A program made the translations under genes and the position numbers. A stretch of DNA of 56,860 bases from an uncultured Chlorobiaceae bacterium (GTDB taxonomy: Bacteria; Bacteroidota; Chlorobiia; Chlorobiales; Chlorobiaceae). The notes below the pieces were generated by a model that worked only from the letters and a program-made list of their open reading frames with translations, was not told the origin of the DNA and did not search any database. Each line of letters opens with the position of its first letter. The stretch's first letter is position 1. Positions 43,613-52,431 of the stretch are shown here, in pieces. The stretch covers positions 1 through 56,860 of the forward strand of contig CAINOC010000007.1 of the NCBI GenBank assembly GCA_903851385.1, read 5' to 3'.

Positions 43613-45754
43613 TTAGAACGTCTGTGTTAAACCCACATTAAAGGACCGACCCTGTCCTGCAACTGACTCGAATGGTATGAGCCGTTTGCTTGCAAGGTTT
43701 TGGTCGTAGTTGATACCACCGAGTGGAAGATAATAGAACCGGTCGAACAGGTTTGTGATACCAAAGTCCAGTCGGAGGTTTTTGTATTGGTATGCCGTGC
43801 GAAAATTGAGGAGCGCAAAGCTTGGCGTTGTCGGTTCTTTGCGCAGAGCGTCAACCTCTGTTTTTCCGCTGACCAGTTGCAACTCAACCGCATTGGTCCA
43901 GCCGGCAATTTTTTGTTCCAGCGCAAGGGAACCATTGAGCGGCATCATGTGGTAGAGGTTGTTCCCGGTATCCAGATTCCGACCGTTCACATATCCCAGA
44001 TTTCCAGAAAGTTGGCCATGACCAAAGCTGCTGGTTTCCCATACTCCAATTTTGCCCGAGAGATCAAGCCCATAGATCCTCGCGTCATGATTGGCAAACT
44101 GCAACGTGTTACCGGTGGATTTGAGGGCTAGCACATTCACATCAATGTAATCATTGATATAGGTGTAGTAGGGTGTTACCTTCAACTCCCAGTTCTTGCG
44201 GTTACTGTCGTGCCAGTCTGCCGAGAGGCTCAGGGTATTGGCAACTTCCGGCTTGAGGTTGAGATTGCCGACATAGGCATTACCGTCACTAACCCAGTTG
44301 ATCATTCCTGCGCACATAAAGAAGTTCGACCATGCATACCGTTCGTAGAGATTCGGAGACTGGGTTTTGCGGGCATAACCTATCTCATAGGTCGCATTCA
44401 ATGTTGGCTCGAACCTTGCAAGTGCAGTTATGCTCACATTGTTGTCATTACGGGCATGATCCTGAGCATTAAACGCATTTGCATCCCGCAGATAATTTGT
44501 GGTCATCATACCTGCCATGTTCGAATTATTATACCCTTGCACATTGCCGGTATTCATCTGCACGAGTTCGTCTCGCACACCGAGAACAGTAGTCAGTTCT
44601 TTACTCACTTTTGATTCCCATTCAGCATACAGACTGTACCGGTCACGGCGACCGTCATTGATGTTCACGAAGGTGTTTGGTCCCATAGAGCCTAGTGTTG
44701 CGGAAATCGGTGGCCATGAGTCGTTAAGGGTGAAGCGGTGAAATTCATGTCCGAGGCGCAGGATGTTCTTTTCGGCAAATGGAATATCCGTCTTCAACGA
44801 ATAGCCAAGATCAATACCTCGGGTTTCCATCGGCATATATTTCATTCCGCTCTGAACAGCAGGAATAGCCAGTTTATCTTCGCCTGAATCCATCCTGTGG
44901 TAGGTGTTCTCCCAGAAAGCTTTTGCGTCAAGTTTTCCCCAACCAAAGCTGTTCTTATAGCCGATATTGATAAACGATGCGTTGTTATCGACCAAATCCA
45001 TCCACTGGTTTACAAAACCCTCATTAGGAATCGATTGATGGCCTGCCTTGAGGGTCAAAAGGCTGTTGTCGCCTTTAAGCGCAAAAGTGGCTCCAAGATT
45101 ACGCGATTCGTAATAGGTCGAGGTTACCGTATTACCATGACCATCCTTGTAGTCCTTGGCGTGATCGATGGATCCGGTAACTCCAAAGCTGATGTTGCTG
45201 TTTGCGACTGCGCCCGAAAATGCAGCACCGGTGCTCTGGTTAACGCTTCGGTAATAGGTTGAAGCACTACCCGACGTCTTGACCTCCTCTCCTGGATTAG
45301 CGAAAACCGGCTGATCTGATTCAACAAGGATTATGCCCCCGATGTTATCACCCCCATAACTGACCGGTGAAACAGCTGATTTAAACCCGATGCTGCTCAC
45401 GTTCGAAGGTGCAATGTACGACAACGGCGGATTCATGTGGTTGGCACAGGCCGATGTCAGGCACATACCGTCAACGTATATTATTATACGATCGTCTCCC
45501 AGTCCGTGAACAATCGGCAGGCTCGAAACACCACCCCCGGTAGCAAGTGTGACTCCCGGAACATTCTTAAGAAGCGAAGCTGTATCACTGGTTTTCAGGC
45601 GCTTGGATGCCAGTGGTGCCTCTGTTTTTTCTGAGCTCCCCGTAATAACCGTTTCCGGGCTTATCGCGTCTAAACAAAATGCCGGTAAGGGTACTGCCGA
45701 AGCTGTTAGTAGAAAAACGAGCGGTTTTATAAAAAATTGTTGTGACTTTCCCAT
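43613..45754 (-). CDS. TonB-dependent receptor, OprC/NosA copper-receptor-like
   Basis: A 713-residue outer-membrane receptor with signal peptide (KPLVFLLTASAVPLPAFC), a plug domain (LKTSDTASLLKNVPGVT, DRIIIYVDGM) and a C-terminal barrel ending GRSFNVGLTQTF. Within the plug MCLTSACANHMNPPLSYI closely resembles the Cys/Met/His segment of the OprC/NosA copper receptors. The open frame runs upstream to 45946, but the signal peptide fixes the start at 45754. Its neighbour in the same direction is a small Cys-rich protein, consistent with copper. A role in Co/Ni uptake with the facing ECF operon is the alternative. Confidence 0.83.
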   Translation of the reverse strand: MGKSQQFFIKPLVFLLTASAVPLPAFCLDAISPETVITGSSEKTEAPLASKRLKTSDTASLLKNVPGVTLATGGGVSSLPIVHGLGDDRIIIYVDGMCLTSACANHMNPPLSYIAPSNVSSIGFKSAVSPVSYGGDNIGGIILVESDQPVFANPGEEVKTSGSASTYYRSVNQSTGAAFSGAVANSNISFGVTGSIDHAKDYKDGHGNTVTSTYYESRNLGATFALKGDNSLLTLKAGHQSIPNEGFVNQWMDLVDNNASFINIGYKNSFGWGKLDAKAFWENTYHRMDSGEDKLAIPAVQSGMKYMPMETRGIDLGYSLKTDIPFAEKNILRLGHEFHRFTLNDSWPPISATLGSMGPNTFVNINDGRRDRYSLYAEWESKVSKELTTVLGVRDELVQMNTGNVQGYNNSNMAGMMTTNYLRDANAFNAQDHARNDNNVSITALARFEPTLNATYEIGYARKTQSPNLYERYAWSNFFMCAGMINWVSDGNAYVGNLNLKPEVANTLSLSADWHDSNRKNWELKVTPYYTYINDYIDVNVLALKSTGNTLQFANHDARIYGLDLSGKIGVWETSSFGHGQLSGNLGYVNGRNLDTGNNLYHMMPLNGSLALEQKIAGWTNAVELQLVSGKTEVDALRKEPTTPSFALLNFRTAYQYKNLRLDFGITNLFDRFYYLPLGGINYDQNLASKRLIPFESVAGQGRSFNVGLTQTF

Positions 45755-45961
45755 ATCGAGTAATAAAAAAAATGGTTTGAGTAAATGGAGACAAAAAAGG
45801 TCATACCCTGTACGACAGAGATAAGGTGCCCGATATTGTTTCCAATCAGTATAAAATTGATTAACACGCCATGCGATGCATCGAATACAACGCATCCCGA
45901 GTATGAACTCTATCAAAAACCAATAGTAACGGGTTTTTGCGTCCAAATCTGATAGGTAAGG

Positions 45962-46348
45962 TTAAGTGTTTGGCGGATGGTCGATTTGGCGAAAGACGCC
46001 ATCGAGTAAAAACGAAGAGTGGACTGAGGTAAATATATGACTATTGCTTGCGCTCACCGGGGCGTGTTGCATGTCAGCGAGAATGCCTGGCATTGCGTTG
46101 AGCAACTCTTCCTGGGTTTTGGTTGGCACCTGCTTCTCAGTTGGTGCTGACTGAGTCTCACTGGTTGCGGCGATTTTTTTATGGAGGAAACAGTGTCCGC
46201 AGCAATCCATAGTCTTCTTCTCACAGACAGTTTCAGCTATTGCCTTTTGATTTAAAAAGAAGAGACCATAACAAACGAAAACGCTGTTTATCTGCAAAAG
46301 CATCCCGACAAGCATCAGAACTGCGATGGATCGGGTTGCTGCACTCAT
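45962..46348 (-). CDS. small Cys-rich membrane or secreted protein next to the TonB receptor
   Basis: A 128-residue protein with an N-terminal hydrophobic helix (about residues 8-34), then a cysteine/histidine motif CEKKTMDCCGHCFLHKK likely to bind metal, and a polar tail. Such proteins (DUF2946-like in layout) are often encoded beside copper TonB receptors. It is co-directional with the receptor gene, 207 bases upstream of it, and preceded by a palindrome at 46408-46419. The function is inferred from motif and neighbour only. Confidence 0.6.
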   Translation of the reverse strand: MSAATRSIAVLMLVGMLLQINSVFVCYGLFFLNQKAIAETVCEKKTMDCCGHCFLHKKIAATSETQSAPTEKQVPTKTQEELLNAMPGILADMQHAPVSASNSHIFTSVHSSFLLDGVFRQIDHPPNT

Positions 46349-46407
46349 AGCATAAAGTTGGTATTCGAGAAATATAATAAACCGCTCAGAAGATATGCAT
46401 TTTTACA

Positions 46408-46419
46408 ATTGTTAACAAT
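46408..46419. promoter_or_regulatory. perfect 12-bp palindrome attgttaacaat, candidate operator
   Basis: The palindrome lies 60 bases upstream of the small Cys-rich protein gene in an AT-rich stretch, a suitable place for a repressor controlling the leftward metal-related genes. It could also be chance in AT-rich sequence. Confidence 0.35.
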
Positions 46420-46499
46420 ACAGGCGGCATGACGTAACCGATCAGTAGATGGCTGTCGTCAGGAATTTTTCAAGAGTAAAGAAGCTGTTACATCAACAA

Positions 46500-46601
46500 T
46501 TAATAATAGTTGACAAATCCGGTTTCGCTGATGATGCGTTTACCTGGTTCGTGTTTTGACAGTTCGATAAACTATTTGAAAGCACCAGTTGGTTGCCCGT
46601 T
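46500..46601 (-). pseudogene. C-terminal remnant of a pstS gene
   Basis: Read leftward the strand encodes NGQPTGAFK, a stop codon, then FIELSKHEPGKRIISETGFVNYY and TAA. This aligns along its length with the end of the intact PstS at 48271-49098 (NGEATGNVKKFIDLAKTPVGKRIITEIGFVNKY). It is in opposite orientation to pstS and separated from it by the porin gene. The similarity fades upstream, so only the tail of a second phosphate-binding protein gene survives. Confidence 0.72.
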
Positions 46602-46691
46602 AGTGCTTAAAACAGTCAAATCTCCCTTCATTGCTCATCATCTGAAACTTTAGTATAAAGCGAAAAATGGAAGATTTTTGACCCGATTATT

Positions 46692-46731
46692 GTTCACAAT
46701 CATGTTACACTCTCGTAACAAACCCTTAACA
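46692..46731 (+). promoter_or_regulatory. Pho-box-like array of four 11-bp-spaced repeats
   Basis: Heptamers gttcaca (46692), tgttaca (46703), cgtaaca (46714) and cttaaca (46725) recur exactly every 11 bases. PhoB/SphR operators consist of 7-8-base direct repeats at 11-bp spacing; the cyanobacterial version is CTTAACCT-like. The site lies about 130 bases upstream of the porin start and near pstS, phoB and phoR. Confidence 0.6.
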
Positions 46732-46859
46732 AAACGATGGTTACATTATGTGGCACATGAAGATAAACGAAATGAGTTCGTCTTTTTCTTCCAGTTCTTG
46801 GCTACTAACGAACAGAAATTTTTTTTGTTAACACCCACACAACCTAACGGAGACCAGAC

Positions 46860-48134
46860 ATGAAAAAAATGCTATCACTTGCTGCTATGTTTGCAGCACT
46901 GTCATACGCATCGCCGGCTTTTGCCGACACTAACGTTACTGTCTACGGCACACTCGATGCAGCTGCCGGTTATGTAAATCATCAATTAAGTGTTGATCCT
47001 CAATTTCCTGGATCAGTGAATCCTGTCAGTCCTGTAAGTGCAAAAACGGTACCTTCTTCTGTGACCGGATTGTTCAATGGCGGCATCTCCCCTTCACGTG
47101 TCGGCATTAAGGGCGGCGCTGATATAGGTGACGGCAGAAAAGTATTCTTCACTCTGGAAGAGGGGCTCAACCTTCCTACAGCTGAAGCCAGCAATGCCGC
47201 TGCAGCTCTGGCAGCAAACGGTGGAACTGTGACAACGAACTCTGCAAATAGCTCAGTCAATAACCAGCTGTTCAATCGTCAGGCATTTGTCGGCGTATCT
47301 GATCCACAGTTTGGTTCTCTGGCTATTGGTCGTAACTACGCCCCTATCTATGATATCTGCGGCTCCTATGACCCTGTTCAGAACTCAGGGCTTTTCTCGC
47401 CTATCGGCTTTTCAGGAAGCTATGGCGGCGGTGGAGGCGTGAGCGAAGATGTACGTGTTGACAACAGTTTGAAATACTCCAACAAAGTCGGTTCATTCAA
47501 TTTCGGTGCATTGTACAAGTTTGGAAATTCCTCAGTTGGTGATGGCGCAACAAAATCTGCTTATGCACTGAACGCCGGCTACGAAGATGGCTGTTTCGGA
47601 ATACAGGTCGCCTATCAGGCATTCCAGGATGCATTGAAAGGTGATGCTGGTACATCAGTCAATACGGTTGCTGTTACAAACTACAACACTTCGGCTTGGA
47701 TGGCTGCTGCAAAGTATAAGGTGACTAGCGACGCCACACTCAAGATCGGCTATGAGCGGTATACCCTTGGTGCTCCATCCGATATTCTTTCCGTTCCCAA
47801 CTACTACGGTCAGCAAATTTCCGGTCTGACAAATTTTTCTTCGGCTGACCAGACTACCCACATTGTGTTTGGCGGCGGTGACTACAACTTTTCCCCGAAA
47901 TTCAACCTTGCTGCCGGAATTTATGATGTCAGACAGGAGAAGTCAGCTGATTCAAAGCAATTATCTAATGGACTGCTTTTTCTCTCATTGCTTGCTGATT
48001 ACCATGTAACCAAGTCATTTGATACCTATGCCGGTCTCATGTATGCCTCATACTCTGGAGATAAGTATGGCGTTTCAGCAAACTATTATCCTTCCAACAC
48101 CATTACTGCTGTTGGCGTGCGCTACAAGTTCTAA
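46860..48134 (+). CDS. outer-membrane porin, probably phosphate-regulated
   Basis: A 424-residue protein with signal peptide (MKKMLSLAAMFAALSYASPAFA) and a beta-barrel beginning TNVTVYGTLDAAAGYV, the hallmark start of the Gram-negative porin family (Porin_4), with SRVGIKGGADIGDGRKVFFTLEEGL and NRQAFVGVSDPQFGSLAIGRNYAPIYD as further matches, and a terminal VGVRYKF ending in Phe. Location between a Pho-box-like array and pstS suggests it admits phosphate or other anions, as PhoE/OprP do. A terminator follows at 48181-48215. Confidence 0.87.
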   Translation: MKKMLSLAAMFAALSYASPAFADTNVTVYGTLDAAAGYVNHQLSVDPQFPGSVNPVSPVSAKTVPSSVTGLFNGGISPSRVGIKGGADIGDGRKVFFTLEEGLNLPTAEASNAAAALAANGGTVTTNSANSSVNNQLFNRQAFVGVSDPQFGSLAIGRNYAPIYDICGSYDPVQNSGLFSPIGFSGSYGGGGGVSEDVRVDNSLKYSNKVGSFNFGALYKFGNSSVGDGATKSAYALNAGYEDGCFGIQVAYQAFQDALKGDAGTSVNTVAVTNYNTSAWMAAAKYKVTSDATLKIGYERYTLGAPSDILSVPNYYGQQISGLTNFSSADQTTHIVFGGGDYNFSPKFNLAAGIYDVRQEKSADSKQLSNGLLFLSLLADYHVTKSFDTYAGLMYASYSGDKYGVSANYYPSNTITAVGVRYKF

Positions 48135-48180
48135 GATTTGTGTGTGTTGTTCTTTCGTTGTTGTGTTTCGTGGCTGGTTT

Positions 48181-48218
48181 ACAAGGCTGTTCAAAATGCT
48201 GATGGGCAGCCTTGTTTT
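48181..48218 (+). terminator. hairpin terminator after the porin gene
   Basis: acaaggctg (48181-48189) and cagccttgt (48207-48215) pair perfectly, followed by TTTTAC. It should separate the porin transcript at least partly from pstS. Confidence 0.7.
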
Positions 48219-48270
48219 ACCGGTTTATCAACAGTAAATGTATTTTTATTGAAATCTTGTTAACTAAATC

Positions 48271-49098
48271 ATGACTGAAACCATGAAAATTTTAAAAAAA
48301 ATCCTTTTAAGTGCGGCCGTTATCGGTGCTATGGCATCTGGTACAGCCCAGGCAGCAGATAAAATTGTTCTTGATGGTTCAACTACAGTTGGTCCTATAG
48401 CCAAGGCATTTGCTGAGCATTTTACCAAAGCCACAGGTGTAGAGGTCACGGTCAGCGAGTCAGGTTCAGGTAATGGCGCAAAGAGCCTGATCAACAAAAC
48501 CTGTGACATCGCTGATATGTCAAGGCCAATGAAAGAGAGTGAAATAGCTGCTGCAAAAACCAACGGAATCAACCCTGTTGCGCACATTGTAGCACTTGAC
48601 GGTCTTTCGATTGTTGTCCATCCAAGCAACCGCGTGAAAGGGCTTTCAAAAGCTCAGATCCGCGATATCTACTCTGGCAAGTTTACCAACTGGAAAGAAG
48701 TCGGTGGACCAAATGCGGGTATTATTGTCATCCAGCGTGAATCGAACAGTGGTACCCAGGACTCATTCAAAGAGTTGGTTATGGGAGAAACAACAATTTT
48801 CAATAAAGCAGAAACCCAGTCCAGCAACGGCGCAATCAAGAGTCGTGTAGCCACAACACCTGGCGCAATAGGGTTTGTAGGTCTCGGCTTTGTTGATCAT
48901 TCGATTAAGGCTATTCTTGTTGACGGTATCAAGTCCGAAGTGAAAACAGTTAAAAACGGCACCTATCCTGTACACCGTCCGCTCTTCATGTACACCAACG
49001 GTGAGGCAACCGGTAATGTCAAGAAGTTCATTGATTTGGCAAAAACCCCGGTGGGCAAACGTATCATCACCGAAATCGGTTTTGTCAACAAATATTGA
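48271..49098 (+). CDS. pstS: phosphate-binding periplasmic protein PstS
   Basis: A 275-residue phosphate-binding protein with signal peptide ending near AQA-A, then the family segments IVLDGSTTVGPIAKAF, SESGSGNGAKSLI, DIADMSRPMK and the conserved RESNSGTQDSFKELV that grips phosphate. The C-terminus is GKRIITEIGFVNKY. It delivers phosphate to PstCAB, whose genes are not in this window. The annotated ATG at 48271 and another at 48283 (MKILKKI) are both possible; neither has a strong ribosome-binding site. phoB-phoR follow, so regulation by PhoB is likely. Confidence 0.92.
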   Translation: MTETMKILKKILLSAAVIGAMASGTAQAADKIVLDGSTTVGPIAKAFAEHFTKATGVEVTVSESGSGNGAKSLINKTCDIADMSRPMKESEIAAAKTNGINPVAHIVALDGLSIVVHPSNRVKGLSKAQIRDIYSGKFTNWKEVGGPNAGIIVIQRESNSGTQDSFKELVMGETTIFNKAETQSSNGAIKSRVATTPGAIGFVGLGFVDHSIKAILVDGIKSEVKTVKNGTYPVHRPLFMYTNGEATGNVKKFIDLAKTPVGKRIITEIGFVNKY

Positions 49099-49140
49099 TT
49101 TTTGTCGAAACCCGTTATCATTGGTAAAAAGATCCAACGG

Positions 49141-49172
49141 CAAAAAGCTGTCTCACGAGAGATGGCTTTTTG
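49141..49172 (+). terminator. hairpin terminator after pstS
   Basis: caaaaagctgtctc and gagatggctttttg pair with a T-rich 3' arm (CTTTTTG). It lies 40 bases after the pstS stop and before the phoB promoter region. Confidence 0.7.
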
Positions 49173-49303
49173 TCTTTACCACAAAGAAAGCACCCATTGA
49201 CACCTGCCCTCTTGGTATTAGCCTGCAATTTAATCACTCTCCAAGGTTGAAGTCTAAGGGTCTACAGTCAAAATTCCGTACTCTATAAGAAAAAAATACT
49301 CCT

Positions 49304-50014
49304 ATGTCGGCTCCAATGCTTCTTGTTATAGAGGACGACCAGAACCTCTCGAAACTTCTCGAATACAATCTTGTCCGTGCAGGCTTTAAATGTCATCTAT
49401 CAGGTTCCGGTGAAGATGGACTTGAACAACTTTCAGCGAAAAATTTCGACTTGGTATTGCTTGATATCATGCTGCCGGGAATGAGCGGTTTTGACGTCTG
49501 TCGGACTATCAGACAAAATCAACTGCACAAAGATCTTCCGATCATCATGCTCACTGCAAAGGGAGAGGAAATAGACAGGATTCTCGGGTTTGAACTCGGA
49601 GTCGATGACTATGTTGTCAAGCCATTCAGTCCACGTGAGCTGACCCTGAGGATACGGGCTATTCTTAATAGAGAGCGTCGCAAAGCTGGAAAAATTCAGG
49701 AGGTACTCAAGGTTGCTGGTCTGGAAATCGATTTAACTCGTCACATTGCTACACTCGATGGCCGGGAGCTGGTACTGACCCTTATGGAGTTCAAACTTCT
49801 TGTTGCATTGATTAAAAGGAAGGGAGAGGCCCAATCACGCGAAATGCTGCTCAGCGATGTATGGAATGTTGATAAAACACTTAATACGAGAACTATCGAT
49901 ACTCACATTACCAGAATCCGTGAAAAACTGGGCGATACAGGGAGTATGATCAAAACAGTACGTGGGCTCGGCTACAAGCTTGAAGAAAAAGAGGGATCCA
50001 CCAATGCGGAGTAA
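49304..50014 (+). CDS. phoB: phosphate-regulon response regulator PhoB
   Basis: A 236-residue OmpR/PhoB-type regulator. The receiver has the acidic pair IEDDQN, D54 in LVLLDIMLPG and the conserved lysine in DDYVVKPFSPREL. The winged helix follows (EFKLLVALIKRKGEAQSREMLL, TRTIDTHITRIREKLGD, IKTVRGLGYKLEE). It should bind 11-bp-spaced repeats such as those at 46692-46731. The start at 49304 has no strong ribosome-binding site; ATG at 49316 (MLLVIEDD) is also possible. It overlaps phoR by 11 bases. Confidence 0.92.
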   Translation: MSAPMLLVIEDDQNLSKLLEYNLVRAGFKCHLSGSGEDGLEQLSAKNFDLVLLDIMLPGMSGFDVCRTIRQNQLHKDLPIIMLTAKGEEIDRILGFELGVDDYVVKPFSPRELTLRIRAILNRERRKAGKIQEVLKVAGLEIDLTRHIATLDGRELVLTLMEFKLLVALIKRKGEAQSREMLLSDVWNVDKTLNTRTIDTHITRIREKLGDTGSMIKTVRGLGYKLEEKEGSTNAE

Positions 50015-51797
50015 GGTTTTTATAAAACTGGCCGCTGTTATCGGCATACTTATTTTTTTTACCTCCACGATCAGCTTTCTCTTTCTTAGTCGTCAGTTGA
50101 CCTGTATTCTGACATCTGAAATTAAGAAGGAACTGCGTAAGGATCTTTTGTACAACAAGCAGATTCTTGACCAGAATCCCCTTGAACTGATCTCATCTGG
50201 TACAACAGATACATGGGTAAAGCGTCTTGGGGGCACTCTTGATACCAGGGTCACGCTCATTGGCCTTGATGGACACGTTATCGGCGACTCCTTTGTTCCA
50301 CAAAACAAGTTGTCGGTCTTGGAAAACCATCGCGAGAGGCCGGAAGTGATCTCTGCTTTTGCAACAGGCTATGGTGAAGACACCCGTCTCAGTCAAACCG
50401 TAAAAGAGCAGATGATCTATATGGCAGTTCCTGTGGGCTTTCCGAAATCCTATGCCATTCTCCGGTTTTCAAAACCACTCTACGATATAGGAGTCTTCAA
50501 TATCGGACTGAGCAAAAATATAGGGCAAGACTTCTTTCTGACATTTCTTTTTTCCCTTATCACTGGTCTTGTGGCCTCTTTTTTTCTTACCCGACCAGTT
50601 ATAACTCTCGCTGAAATCACTCAAAAAAGAATTTCCGGTAACTTGCCGGGCAACATCCCTTTTCATCGCAATGATGAAATTGGTTTGCTTGCTAATGTAT
50701 TCAATGAGATGAGGGATGAGATTAGCAATTTGCAGCGTATTGAGGAGTGGTATAAGGCTGTTTTTTCAGGTATTCGAGAGGCTATAATCGTTACAAATAC
50801 TGCAGGTGATATCATCATGGTCAATCCGGCAGCATCAAGAATGTTCCGTATCGATGGTGATATGTTCAAAGTCCGGCCTCTCAGGCACCTTCCTGACAAC
50901 AAGTTGCAAGAGCTTTTCGCGAAAGTTCACAACAACCATGTAACACTTCTCAAAGAAGAAATGACAGTGGCGAGCTCCAAAGGATCGCGCATCTTGCAAA
51001 TCAGCTCAATGCCTGTCGTGAAGGAAGCGCGATTTGATGGAACAGTTTTTGTTCTGAACGACATCACCAAACTCCGTAATCTGGAAAGAATACGAAAAGA
51101 TTTCGTCTCCAGCGTCTCACATGAACTCAGGACTCCGCTCTCAATCATCAGCGGCTATACTGAAACGCTGCTTGATGGAGCAATGCATGAACCCGAACAT
51201 GCCGCTGAATTTCTGAAGATTATTCTGGAAGCAACGGCACAGCTCACTGCCTTGGTAAATGATGTGCTTGACCTCTCAAGGATAGAGTCTGGTCAGATTG
51301 TCTATCAGTTCATGCCAGTGGATATAAACGGTATTATTGCAAAATCTGTTGGCTTGTTAAAGCTGTCGCTTAAAAAAAAGCATATCAAGCTGGATCTCCA
51401 AATTCCGGACGATCTTCCGCCTGTCAATGCCGATGCAGTATATCTGGAAATTGTTATTCGTAATCTCCTCGACAACGCCATTAAATATGTTAATGAGCAC
51501 AATGGAGCAATCTGGATTTCAGCATTTCAGAGAGACAATAATGTTCATGTAGAGGTGGAAGATAACGGGATTGGTATAGCAAAAGAGGACCTCAGCAAAA
51601 TCTTTGAACGATTTTACCGTGTTGACAAGGCCCGATCCCGGCAACTCGGAGGAACAGGTCTGGGGCTCTCCATCGTCAAACATATTGTTCTTGCCCACAA
51701 AGGTAATGTGGAAGTACGATCAAGAGTAAACCAGGGTTCTGTATTCAGTGTAATTTTTCCTGTTGCTCCAGCCGCAAAAACCCTTAACAGCGCCTGA
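50004..51797 (+). CDS. phoR: phosphate-regulon sensor histidine kinase PhoR
   Basis: A 597-residue membrane kinase: two N-terminal helices flanking an extracytoplasmic sensor domain (about residues 5-27 and 170-195), HAMP, PAS (EWYKAVFSGIREAIIVTN), phosphoacceptor His in FVSSVSHELRTPLSII, and ATPase motifs (NLLDNAIKY, VEDNGIGI, GGTGLGLSIVKHI). The open frame extends to 49962, but ATG 50004 is eight bases after GAGGGA and agrees with the signal-anchor helix. It phosphorylates PhoB in response to phosphate status with PstSCAB and PhoU. Confidence 0.9.
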   Translation: MRSKVFIKLAAVIGILIFFTSTISFLFLSRQLTCILTSEIKKELRKDLLYNKQILDQNPLELISSGTTDTWVKRLGGTLDTRVTLIGLDGHVIGDSFVPQNKLSVLENHRERPEVISAFATGYGEDTRLSQTVKEQMIYMAVPVGFPKSYAILRFSKPLYDIGVFNIGLSKNIGQDFFLTFLFSLITGLVASFFLTRPVITLAEITQKRISGNLPGNIPFHRNDEIGLLANVFNEMRDEISNLQRIEEWYKAVFSGIREAIIVTNTAGDIIMVNPAASRMFRIDGDMFKVRPLRHLPDNKLQELFAKVHNNHVTLLKEEMTVASSKGSRILQISSMPVVKEARFDGTVFVLNDITKLRNLERIRKDFVSSVSHELRTPLSIISGYTETLLDGAMHEPEHAAEFLKIILEATAQLTALVNDVLDLSRIESGQIVYQFMPVDINGIIAKSVGLLKLSLKKKHIKLDLQIPDDLPPVNADAVYLEIVIRNLLDNAIKYVNEHNGAIWISAFQRDNNVHVEVEDNGIGIAKEDLSKIFERFYRVDKARSRQLGGTGLGLSIVKHIVLAHKGNVEVRSRVNQGSVFSVIFPVAPAAKTLNSA

Positions 51798-51806
51798 AGT
51801 CAAGCT

Positions 51807-52313
51807 TCACTGAACTGATTCGCACAGGGCGGCATCCATGATAATTTTCTGGTGCAGAGGTATCCGGACTTCAGGCATGAGATGTTCAGGATAAAAACCA
51901 GCATCGGAAAGCTCATGATTAATCGCTATGGCATCATTCTCAACTATCACCCTGTAGGCAAGTACAATAATTGAGCCATAAGGTTCGACATCGTGGTGAT
52001 AGATACCAATAAGAGAATCGATTTCTCCTTCGAGAGAGGTCTCCTCCATCAGTTCACGTAAACATGCTTCTTCAGCACTCTCACCAGCCTCAAGAAATCC
52101 CCCGGGAAGAGACCATTCATTAAATGCTGGTTCATGAGCCCTCCGCACCACAAGGAGTTCTTCATTTCTGTTTACGGTATAAGCTACTGCCACAGGAAGA
52201 GGATTAATATAATGTACCCATGAACACGACAGACAAATCTTTCTGCCGCGCCCGTCAATCATCGCTCGATCAAGCATTGTCCCGCATACGGGGCAAAAGT
52301 GATAAGTTTTCAT
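51807..52313 (-). CDS. Nudix hydrolase with N-terminal zinc ribbon
   Basis: A 168-residue protein: a CPVC...CLSC zinc ribbon at residues 7-30, then a Nudix fold with the box GGFLEAGESAEEACLRELMEETSLEG. The zinc-ribbon Nudix layout is that of NudC-like or ADP-ribose/dinucleotide pyrophosphohydrolases, but the NAD-specific SQPWPFPxS motif is absent, so the substrate is open. Start at 52313 places the ribbon at the N-terminus; the open frame could run to 52403. It converges with phoR nine bases away. Confidence 0.85.
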   Translation of the reverse strand: MKTYHFCPVCGTMLDRAMIDGRGRKICLSCSWVHYINPLPVAVAYTVNRNEELLVVRRAHEPAFNEWSLPGGFLEAGESAEEACLRELMEETSLEGEIDSLIGIYHHDVEPYGSIIVLAYRVIVENDAIAINHELSDAGFYPEHLMPEVRIPLHQKIIMDAALCESVQ

Positions 52314-52431
52314 AGTTCCAGTATTTTGATTGGGTTGTGCCCCAAAAATCAATTTTTCGCATTCGGTACTCTTCTTAATCGGACACACAACAATTGTATT
52401 CACCTGTCCATCACACCCTTTCCATTTACTT

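Larger units (their letters stand above)
46349..46859. other. 511-base region with palindrome, pstS remnant and Pho-box-like repeats
   Basis: No intact gene is supported. It contains a candidate operator (46408-46419), a decayed pstS fragment on the minus strand (46500-46601), and four 11-bp-spaced repeats upstream of the porin gene (46692-46731). The remainder is AT-rich without further structure that I could see. Confidence 0.55.

Noticed and set aside
45755-45946. N-terminal 64-residue extension of the TonB receptor frame
   Set aside because: The signal peptide begins at the ATG at 45754; the extension is Cys/Arg/Tyr-rich and not family-like.
46678-46863. 61-codon plus-strand frame running up to the porin start
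   Set aside because: It overlaps the Pho-box-like repeats and promoter region and has no ribosome-binding site or homology.
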